11,740 bases of DNA, taken from assembly GCA_946631075.1 (NCBI GenBank), contig CAMOZS010000039.1:1-11740 (forward strand). Direction: 5' to 3'. Each line of letters starts with the position of its first letter. Positions within the stretch are counted from its first letter, which is position 1. Source of the DNA: an uncultured Bacillota bacterium. Lineage in GTDB: Bacteria; Bacillota; Clostridia; Peptostreptococcales; Anaerovoracaceae. The notes under the pieces were generated by a model, which worked only from the letters and a program-made list of their open reading frames with translations, did no database searches and was not told where the DNA came from. A program made the translations under genes and the position numbers. Shown here piece after piece: positions 6,673-11,740 of the stretch.

Positions 6673-7247
6673 GAATCAATGTAAGGTTTGCAGGCGCGGG
6701 AGGACAGGGAGTAATACTGGCATCAGTGCTCCTGGCCAAGGGCTACGGCCTGGGAGAGGATTACAACATCGCCCAGACCCAGAGCTACGGACCGGAAGCC
6801 AGAGGCGGAGCCTGCAAGGCCGAGGTCGTCGTGTCGGACGAAGAGATCGATTACATGAAAGTGGATACCGCTGATGTGTTCATCGCTCTCAATCAGGTCG
6901 GCTACGACAAGTACATCGATGAAGTGTCGAAGGAAGGTCTGGTCCTGATCAACAGCACCTTGGTCGAGTCCGATGATCCCAATCATTACCGGATCCCGGC
7001 AACGGAGATCGCCGAAGAGATGGGAAAGCCCTTTGTCGTCAACATCGTTATCCTGGGCGCCCTGACCCGGCTTCTTCCCAAGGTCCACGCTCCGGCCATC
7101 CAGGAGGAGATCAAGAAGAACTTCGCCGCCAGTATCGCGGGAATCAATCTGGATGCCTTCGAGACAGGATACCGGGAAATGTCCAGGCTGCTGGATGAGC
7201 GCAATGAGACCCAGCCGGCCATGAAGCTGGTCAAAAAGACAGCGTAA
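6669..7247 (+). CDS. korC: 2-oxoacid:ferredoxin oxidoreductase, gamma subunit
   Basis: Gamma subunit of the complex, a Rossmann-like domain thought to contribute to CoA binding. The protein has 192 residues from the ATG at 6669, which forms an ATGA overlap with the korD stop and has GGAG at 6655-6658, ten bases upstream. Signature motifs are RFAGAGGQGVILA (6-18) near the N-terminus and QTQSYGPEARGGACKAEV (about 36-53), both standard for KorC/VorA-type gamma subunits. The frame is open further upstream to 6615, but that stretch overlaps korD out of frame and has arginine-rich shadow-like composition, so the shorter start is chosen. The gene ends the operon; hairpins follow. Confidence 0.95.
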   Translation: MRINVRFAGAGGQGVILASVLLAKGYGLGEDYNIAQTQSYGPEARGGACKAEVVVSDEEIDYMKVDTADVFIALNQVGYDKYIDEVSKEGLVLINSTLVESDDPNHYRIPATEIAEEMGKPFVVNIVILGALTRLLPKVHAPAIQEEIKKNFAASIAGINLDAFETGYREMSRLLDERNETQPAMKLVKKTA

Positions 7248-7259
7248 CAGTGCCGGATC

Positions 7260-7274
7260 GCGGCCGGCGGCCGC
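7260..7274. repeat. short GC-only hairpin in the 3' region of the oxidoreductase operon
   Basis: GCGGCC and GGCCGC (six-base perfect arms) surround GGC, starting 13 bases after the korC stop. There is no T-run. It is the first of three stem-loops between korC and the convergent alanine racemase gene and may protect the mRNA 3' end. Confidence 0.5.
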
Positions 7275-7291
7275 AGATATGAGCCAAGATC

Positions 7292-7324
7292 CCATCCGGG
7301 GTGCCTGAGGAGTGACCCGGATGG
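7292..7324. repeat. 9-bp perfect inverted repeat with 15-base loop
   Basis: CCATCCGGG (7292-7300) and CCCGGATGG (7316-7324) are exact reverse complements around a 15-base loop. No T-run follows, so this is not a typical terminator. It could be part of a structured 3' UTR or a small RNA. I do not recognise it as a known RNA family. Confidence 0.5.
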
Positions 7325-7351
7325 TCCAACATACCTAACATTCCATAGTAA

Positions 7352-7393
7352 GCGCAGACCCTGCATGAACTTCATGCAGGGTCTGTGCGTTTT
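7352..7393 (+). terminator. strong terminator-like stem after the oxidoreductase operon
   Basis: Bases 7352-7369 pair with 7371-7388: an 18-base arm with one G-T wobble at 7354/7386, so the stem closes on a very small loop around C7370. GTTTTA follows on the + strand (7389-7394). On the - strand the bases after the stem are TTACT, so termination of the convergent alanine racemase transcript here is possible but weaker. Confidence 0.75.
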
Positions 7394-7420
7394 ATAATTG
7401 AGTTGCTTTTATTTCCGATC

Positions 7421-8560
7421 TTAGTAGACGTATACCTTGGGCAGTCTCTGACCGAAGGCGCAGACGATCTCGTAGTTGATGGTGCCGGTCGCTTCGGCGA
7501 TATCATCGGCCAGGATCTCGTGGATGCCGTCCTTGCCCATGATGGTGACTTCATCGCCCAGGCGGACGTAGGGAACATTGGTCACATCGACCATGCACTG
7601 GTCCATGCAGATGTTTCCTGCCAGAGGAGCCAGGACTCCGTTGACGATGACCTTGCCCTTCATGGAGTAGGGCCGCGGGAATCCGTCGGCGTAGCCCAGA
7701 GGAATGGTGGCGATCAGGCTTTCCTGTGTCGCTGTATATCTGCGTCCGTAGCTGACCGTGGTTCCGGCCGGGACCTTCTTCAGGTGGACGATGTTGGCCT
7801 TGACCGACATGGCCGGCTTCAGCTCCAGCTGCTTCTTGTCCACTTCATTGGAGGGATAGCATCCGTAGAGGATGATGCCCGGGCGGACCTGATCGAAATG
7901 AGCGGTCGGGATCTCCATGATCGCCGCGCTGTTGGCCAGGGTGCGGAAGGGGATCTTGATGTTCCGGTCGACCAGCTTCTTGTAGAAGGAGGTGAACCTG
8001 GATTCCTGCATGGTGGAATAGGTCTTGTCCGCAGCGTCCGCGGTGGCGAAATGAGAGAAGATGCCTTGGATGTGGAAGTTGGGCAGCTGGCTGATCTTGA
8101 CCGCCTCCTCTACAGCGCCCGGGTCTTCAGGCTGATAGCCGATCCGGCCCATGCCTGTATCGCAGACGATGTATCCGTTCACCGTCTTGCCGGCCTTGGC
8201 GGCTGCGTCGGAGATGGCCTTGGCGTTGCTGTAGCTTCCGGTCACGCAGGTCAGGTTGTACTCAACGATAGTATCGACGTATGGATCCGGAGTCAGGCCG
8301 ATCACGATGATCTCCTCGGTGACGAATCCGGCGTCCCGCAGGCGGATGGCCTCGGACAGGGTGGCGACACCGAAGGAGGTGATGCCGTTGGCGCGGAGGA
8401 CGTCTGCTACTTTCACGCTGCCATGGCCGTAACCATCGGCTTTGATGATGCCGGTGATCTTGCGGTTAGGTCCGACCTTCTCGCGGATCTTGCGGATATT
8501 GAAATCCAGGTTGGTTACATTGATCTCAGCCCAGGCGGCTCTTAAAGCGTTTTTGTACAT
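7421..8560 (-). CDS. alr: alanine racemase
   Basis: Pyridoxal-phosphate enzyme that interconverts L- and D-alanine for peptidoglycan. From the ATG at 8560 the protein has 379 residues, normal for the family. The PLP lysine is K40 in IIKADGYGHG and the catalytic tyrosine is Y290 in IPLGYADGFPRPYS; other conserved parts are DTGMGRIG and GNICMDQCMVDVT. Start choice: the frame is open to a GTG at 8611, and an AAAGGAG sequence (on the - strand, 8597-8603) lies too close to a GTG at 8593 to use it well. The ATG gives the usual N-terminus (RAAWAEINVTNLDFNI), with only a weak AAGAGA upstream. The gene appears to stand alone, convergent with the oxidoreductase operon. Confidence 0.96.
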   Translation of the reverse strand: MYKNALRAAWAEINVTNLDFNIRKIREKVGPNRKITGIIKADGYGHGSVKVADVLRANGITSFGVATLSEAIRLRDAGFVTEEIIVIGLTPDPYVDTIVEYNLTCVTGSYSNAKAISDAAAKAGKTVNGYIVCDTGMGRIGYQPEDPGAVEEAVKISQLPNFHIQGIFSHFATADAADKTYSTMQESRFTSFYKKLVDRNIKIPFRTLANSAAIMEIPTAHFDQVRPGIILYGCYPSNEVDKKQLELKPAMSVKANIVHLKKVPAGTTVSYGRRYTATQESLIATIPLGYADGFPRPYSMKGKVIVNGVLAPLAGNICMDQCMVDVTNVPYVRLGDEVTIMGKDGIHEILADDIAEATGTINYEIVCAFGQRLPKVYVY

Positions 8561-8656
8561 AATCGTTCTCTTTGCGCCGACGCGGTTCGGCACGCTCCTT
8601 TCTCTACTCACTATTTATTGTATTCTGTTTCCTGCAAAAGCAGGCCATACAGGGAC

Positions 8657-8685
8657 AGTATAACACGAAAAAAAGACCGCCTCAA
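8657..8685 (-). promoter_or_regulatory. predicted alr promoter overlapping the upstream terminator
   Basis: On the - strand TTGAGG (8680-8685) is followed after 17 bases by TATACT (8657-8662), four and five of six consensus matches. The -35 lies in the stem of the terminator at 8668-8696. Transcription would start near 8650, giving a leader of about 90 bases that contains a small CCTGC-loop-GCAGG hairpin (8631-8644). Confidence 0.45.
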
Positions 8686-8696
8686 GTGAGGCAGTC
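8668..8696 (-). terminator. Rho-independent terminator after the 96-aa gene
   Basis: On the - strand GACTGCCTCA (8687-8696) pairs with TGAGGCGGTC (8675-8684) through ten positions with one G-T wobble and a two-base turn, followed by seven T (8668-8674). It ends the transcript of the gene at 8732-9022, 36 bases after its stop. Confidence 0.9.
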
Positions 8697-8731
8697 CCGA
8701 AAATACACGATTCTACAGCTTTTGCTCAAAG

Positions 8732-9022
8732 TCAGCTGAGCTGCTCCATCTGGCCGTTCTCTCCACCGAGGGAATGCTTGACCCGGTCGGCTTCCTCCGC
8801 GGTCTTGGCGTCGTTCCAGTGATCCATGGTGCCCACCAGATATCCAGTGATCCGGCGGATGCGCTCGAAGGGGACATTGGTGAACTTGTAATTCAGGTCC
8901 GCGTACTCGCCGTCGATATTGACGTCCAGCGTCTCCAGCTTGCGGTTGTACTTCTTCTCCAGATATTCAACGTAGGCCTGCGCTTCCCTGGGGTCTGCGT
9001 TTCCTGTGATCGTTACTGACAT
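8732..9022 (-). CDS. small protein resembling the C-terminal tail of anaerobic ribonucleotide reductase (NrdD-like)
   Basis: A 96-residue soluble protein with an excellent AGGAGGTT ribosome binding site five to six bases before the ATG and its own terminator, so it is very likely expressed. Residues about 55-85 (RIRRITGYLVGTMDHWNDAKTAEEADRVKH) recall the extreme C-terminus of class III ribonucleotide reductase NrdD (R-TGYLVG-(M/L)D-WN-AK--E--DRVKH). The cysteine pairs and the rest of that enzyme are absent, and the protein has no cysteine at all. The N-terminal half (about 1-50), with an EAQAYVEYLEKKYNRKLETLDVNI-like helix/strand pattern, is not recognised by me. It could be a small regulatory or repair partner of anaerobic glycyl-radical enzymes, or just a protein sharing this motif. 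The NrdD resemblance is from memory and not verified. Confidence 0.8.
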   Translation of the reverse strand: MSVTITGNADPREAQAYVEYLEKKYNRKLETLDVNIDGEYADLNYKFTNVPFERIRRITGYLVGTMDHWNDAKTAEEADRVKHSLGGENGQMEQLS

Positions 9023-9187
9023 AATAAACCTCCTACTGTATATTCGAATGAAATTGCTTCAAAATTTGTTCCGCTATGGGCAAGTATACATCAAAACCAC
9101 TACATTTGGTAGGGAGTCGTACAAAAAAACACAAAAAGTACAATCTTGACAAAAATAGTCCAGATTAAAAGGCGCTGGAATTAACAG

Positions 9188-9216
9188 TTTACTCTGACTT
9201 TGGGTAAGGCTATAAT
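9188..9216 (+). promoter_or_regulatory. predicted promoter of the Fn3-domain protein gene
   Basis: TTTACT (9188-9193) and a perfect TATAAT (9211-9216) are 17 bases apart. The predicted transcription start, about 9223, coincides with the GGAGG ribosome binding site, so the leader would be only about a dozen bases. Confidence 0.6.
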
Positions 9217-9222
9217 TATAGT

Positions 9223-9227
9223 GGAGG
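9223..9227 (+). promoter_or_regulatory. ribosome binding site supporting a TTG start
   Basis: GGAGG lies seven bases before the TTG at 9235. The next in-frame ATG is at 9310, inside the predicted membrane anchor and with no such site before it, so TTG is the likely start. Confidence 0.75.
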
Positions 9228-9234
9228 AATAGCA

Positions 9235-10899
9235 TTGGATCAACTCAGGAATCTGTTCAGAAAAGGCCTGTTCAGAGGCAGATATAAGGCGTTGAAGTAT
9301 GCGGCGGCGATGGTTTTCATGGTCGCTGCTTGTGTTGCGACGCTGGGGACCCTGGCCTTCACCAGCATGGTCAGCACGGACCAGTATCAGGTGACCGGCC
9401 TTGAGGTGAAGCAGAACGGGACCGGACTGGACGTGAGCTGGGATGACGCGGACGCGGATGGTTACAATGTCTTCCTTCAGCGCAACGGGGAGAGGCCGAA
9501 GATCTATCAGACCGAAGAACCTCGCTGCAGGATCGAGCTGGATGTGCTGGACCCGGACTACCGGGTGACCGTAACGGCCGTGAACCGGACCGGCGGTCTG
9601 TCCGCCGCCAGATCGGACAATGTCGCGACCAATAAACTGGAGCAGACCGTCGAAACAGAAAAAGAGAAATACGTCGGGCTGGAAGATAAGACCAGGCCCC
9701 TGGAAGCGGAAGCCCACGGCAGGATCACCTATAAGTCCAGCGATCCGGCGATCGTGGACGTCTCCTCCCGCGGAGTCCTGTCATATAAGAAAGACGGGCG
9801 CGCGGAGGTGACCATCAAGGTGGCGGAGGGCGACCAGTACAAGGCTGCGGAGAAGACGGTCCCGGTCACAGTCTATCCGGACACTCTGGATACACCGCGG
9901 CTGACGGCCGCGGATACGACCGATACTGCCGTGACTCTGCGCTGGGATCCGGTCGAGTACGCGAAAGGGTATACTCTTCGCAGGTACGACCCGGCCAAGA
10001 AAAAGTACCGGGACCTGATGGAGTTCAAAGGGAACACGGTCTCCGTGGAGCTTCCCCGGGACCAAGCTAAATATAAGCTGAAAGCGACAGCCACTGTCGG
10101 AGAGGACCAGATCGAGAGCGAACCCTCGGAAACAGTGAAGGTCAAAGCCGCCGCGGCCGGCGCCGAAAGCTATGGAGGATCCCATGACCTGATGACACTG
10201 GACGGATCCAACCTGGAGGTGGTCGCCCATATCTCCGGCAGCGGAGGGGCAACGGTTCCCCAGTCCATGAGCCATGTGGGTAATAATTATGTCGTCAGCT
10301 ACGTGAATCACGGGGGCAGCACCGGGGCTCTGGTGACCTACAGCAGTCAGGGGGAAAGGCTGGATGTCAGCGAGATGAGCGGCATGGGCCATGCCAACGG
10401 CAGTACCTACATTCCGGAAACAGGCCTGGTCTACACGGTCAAGACCCACCGGCAGATCCGTTCCGCCGAGTGTTCTGCCTATGATCCGGAGACAGGAAGC
10501 TGCGAGAAGGTCTTCCAGCTGCCCAGGGTCACCTCCGGGATAGCTTATGATGAGACCAACAACAAGATCCTGCTCTCCAAGGGCAACGAGATCTATGTGT
10601 GCGATGATGATTTCAATGTAGAGAAGTTCATCTGGAAGAAGATCCGCTACAACCACGCCCAGGACATCGGCGCCTATAACGGCGTCGCCATGGTCTGCAC
10701 CTGGGTCTCGGGCAACACCAGTTATATCGACCTGTACAGGATCAGTGACGGAGCATATCTGGGAAGCTATAACGTTCCGATCGGCGAGATCGAGAGCTGC
10801 TTCGTCGATGATAAGCACCTGATCATACTCATGAACAACGGGACCGGCGGTCTGGGAGACTGTATCCTCAGGACTGCAGAGCCGATCGCTCTGCCGTAA
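9235..10899 (+). CDS. membrane-anchored surface protein with Fn3, Ig-like and propeller-like regions
   Basis: A 554-residue extracytoplasmic protein with unknown ligand. Residues 1-21 are basic (RNLFRKGLFRGRYKALK), and about 22-46 form one hydrophobic segment, a signal peptide or signal anchor. About 50-132 reads as a fibronectin type III domain (VTGLEVKQNGTGLDVSWDD). About 140-215 is a bacterial Ig-like (BIG2) domain (SSDPAIVDVSSRGVLSYKKDG). About 218-305 is a second Fn3 domain (VTLRWDPVEYAKGYTLRR). From 320 to the end the sequence repeats strand-rich blocks (VVAHISGSGGATVPQSM, GMGHANGSTYIPETGLVYTV, SGIAYDETNNKILLSKG), suggesting a propeller-like domain. There is no LPXTG motif and no obvious catalytic triad, so a binding or adhesion role is more likely than enzymatic. 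Start is TTG with GGAGG upstream; the gene is monocistronic between its own promoter and a terminator. Confidence 0.9.
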   Translation: MDQLRNLFRKGLFRGRYKALKYAAAMVFMVAACVATLGTLAFTSMVSTDQYQVTGLEVKQNGTGLDVSWDDADADGYNVFLQRNGERPKIYQTEEPRCRIELDVLDPDYRVTVTAVNRTGGLSAARSDNVATNKLEQTVETEKEKYVGLEDKTRPLEAEAHGRITYKSSDPAIVDVSSRGVLSYKKDGRAEVTIKVAEGDQYKAAEKTVPVTVYPDTLDTPRLTAADTTDTAVTLRWDPVEYAKGYTLRRYDPAKKKYRDLMEFKGNTVSVELPRDQAKYKLKATATVGEDQIESEPSETVKVKAAAAGAESYGGSHDLMTLDGSNLEVVAHISGSGGATVPQSMSHVGNNYVVSYVNHGGSTGALVTYSSQGERLDVSEMSGMGHANGSTYIPETGLVYTVKTHRQIRSAECSAYDPETGSCEKVFQLPRVTSGIAYDETNNKILLSKGNEIYVCDDDFNVEKFIWKKIRYNHAQDIGAYNGVAMVCTWVSGNTSYIDLYRISDGAYLGSYNVPIGEIESCFVDDKHLIILMNNGTGGLGDCILRTAEPIALP

Positions 10900-10904
10900 A
10901 GTAA

Positions 10905-10949
10905 GAGCCCCGCGCCGGTCCCTGAAGAGGGTCGGCGCGGGGCTTCTTT
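10905..10949 (+). terminator. strong Rho-independent terminator after the Fn3-domain gene
   Basis: Bases 10906-10921 pair with 10929-10944 through 16 positions, including two G-T wobbles, around a seven-base loop; TTCTTTA follows. The stem starts six bases after the stop codon. On the - strand the stem is followed by CTTACTTTAC, so it may also stop the convergent esterase transcript. Confidence 0.85.
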
Positions 10950-10995
10950 ACCCGGGGAGAATGGTTCAGGTCATTTCAGACTGCTTCTTACGCCT

Positions 10996-11740
10996 TTATT
11001 TCAGATAATCGTAAGCGAAGTTTTCCATGAGCTGGCGCTGCTCGCCCAGGGGATCGTTCTCCATTTTGGCAGAGCCGTCATCGCCGAAGATCATGGTAGC
11101 GCGGTCCTTATCGTCGTAAGTCGTCCACTCTGCGGCATCTGTAGAAGGATCGCCGTCGGTGGCGAAGCTGACCCAGGCGGAGCACATGGTGTCTGCCAGG
11201 CCCTCATCCATGGTGCCGGAGAAGCCGGCGCCGGTCAGGTTGTGGAAGACATAGGCGGTTTCAGATGCGTGACAGGCGCCCAGCCATTCTTCGGAATCGG
11301 ATCTCTTCTCAAAGTAGTACATGTAGGTGTTGCCCCCAGCCTTTGCATGGTTCTGGGCGCAGACGATGGAGGGGATACGGAAGCCGGTCTCGTTGGCGAT
11401 CTCCGTCTGCTGCCACCACAGATCCTTTTCTCCGGAGAGCTCCATGACCTTTTCCAGAGCCGCTTTTTCCTCGTCGTTGTCCGCGGCGGCCATAGCCTCA
11501 TCGTACTTGACCTGAGCGATGGCTTCCTTGTAGGCTTCCAGGTTTTCGGCTACGGCGTCAGCGTCGCCCTGGCCGACTACGGCCTCCGGGCCCATCTCGT
11601 CGACCCAGTATCTCCACTCGTCCGCGTTGGTGCCGGTGATGAAGTCGACGTCCTTATTGACTCCGTCGGCGATGGCCTTATAGGGGTCTTCGGGGATCGG
11701 GCTTCCGTCGCCCCGCAGGGGGAAGTTATAGTAATCAGTT
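10996..11740 (-). CDS. type-B carboxylesterase, C-terminal part, 5' end outside window
   Basis: Alpha/beta-hydrolase of the carboxylesterase/para-nitrobenzyl esterase family, cleaving carboxylic esters; natural substrate unknown. The frame is open from the TAA at 10996-10998 to the window edge (247 residues visible), so an internal ATG at 11595 is not the start. Visible catalytic parts: E41 of the visible segment in FITGTNADEWRYWV, the usual place of the acidic residue, and H157 in GACHASETAYVFHNL, the usual catalytic histidine. The nucleophile serine lies in the missing part. The family-typical end WVSFATDGDPST and a final YDYLK are present. Between the two catalytic parts is a very acidic, helix-like stretch (visible residues about 58-105). 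It converges with the Fn3 gene across a shared intergenic terminator. Confidence 0.9.
   Translation of the reverse strand, partial: TDYYNFPLRGDGSPIPEDPYKAIADGVNKDVDFITGTNADEWRYWVDEMGPEAVVGQGDADAVAENLEAYKEAIAQVKYDEAMAAADNDEEKAALEKVMELSGEKDLWWQQTEIANETGFRIPSIVCAQNHAKAGGNTYMYYFEKRSDSEEWLGACHASETAYVFHNLTGAGFSGTMDEGLADTMCSAWVSFATDGDPSTDAAEWTTYDDKDRATMIFGDDGSAKMENDPLGEQRQLMENFAYDYLK

Noticed and set aside
7385..8545. Long + strand open frame of 386 codons across the alr region
   Set aside because: It is the antisense shadow of alanine racemase; composition is Asp/Val/Gly-rich and no family motif is seen, whereas the - strand has complete alr motifs.
9082..9091. AAGTATACAT as a third operator for the GntR regulator
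   Set aside because: It shares the GTATAC core but lacks the flanking T and A of TNGTATACNA and lies far from the hut/kor genes.
9119..9143. Two GTACAA copies 19 bases apart in the A-rich divergent intergenic region
   Set aside because: Only six bases long in an A-rich stretch and without a matching regulator gene; chance occurrence is plausible.
9146..9151. Perfect TTGACA as -35 of a second promoter for the Fn3 gene
   Set aside because: No acceptable -10 occurs 16-18 bases downstream (the bases there are AAGGCG-like), so it was not annotated as a promoter.
9781..10818. 345-codon - strand frame opposite the Fn3-domain gene
   Set aside because: Shadow frame with Asp/Ile/Val/Leu-rich composition, no recognisable domain, opposite a gene with promoter, RBS and terminator.

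Overview
The window suggests an anaerobic, amino-acid-fermenting Firmicute, probably a Clostridia member of moderately high GC. The reasons are: a histidine-degradation operon that runs through the tetrahydrofolate (formimino) route; a ferredoxin-dependent 2-oxoacid oxidoreductase in place of a dehydrogenase complex; strong GGAGG-type ribosome binding sites; tightly overlapping operons; and a signal-anchored Fn3/Ig-like surface protein. Genus cannot be fixed from this sequence alone. No tRNA, rRNA, CRISPR array, insertion sequence or integrase was seen.

Layout. (1) Bases 1-3577 on + hold the 3' end of urocanate hydratase (long, animal-like form), imidazolonepropionase, a formimidoyl-THF cyclodeaminase-type protein and glutamate formimidoyltransferase. 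The last three are joined by TAATG stop/start overlaps. Together they turn urocanate into glutamate plus a one-carbon unit on THF and ammonia. Histidine ammonia-lyase is not in the window. (2) Bases 3650-4315 on + encode a GntR/FCD regulator, followed by a clean Rho-independent terminator at 4371-4396. (3) Bases 4432-7247 on + hold a four-gene 2-oxoacid:ferredoxin oxidoreductase operon (alpha, beta, ferredoxin, gamma), followed by a hairpin-rich 3' region and a strong terminator-like stem. (4) Bases 7421-8560 on - encode alanine racemase. (5) Bases 8732-9022 on - encode a 96-aa protein whose C-terminal half resembles the tail of anaerobic ribonucleotide reductase NrdD. (6) Bases 9235-10899 on + encode a membrane-anchored Fn3/Ig-like/propeller-like protein. 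(7) Bases 10996-11740 on - hold the 3' end of a type-B carboxylesterase.

How it may work together. The hut genes yield glutamate and a C1 unit. The oxidoreductase next door could oxidise a 2-oxoacid derived from glutamate or another amino acid to an acyl-CoA, with reduced ferredoxin as the other product. The regulator gene lies between the two operons. Two 10-mers of the form TNGTATACNA (4331-4340 and 4407-4416) flank the terminator, and the second lies between the -35 and -10 elements of a predicted promoter for the oxidoreductase operon. That promoter would start transcription at or next to the korA ATG, which has no Shine-Dalgarno sequence, so korA may be leaderless and repressed by the neighbouring regulator. 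This regulatory arrangement is the most testable item here. I did not find a clearly novel multi-gene system; most genes belong to known families.
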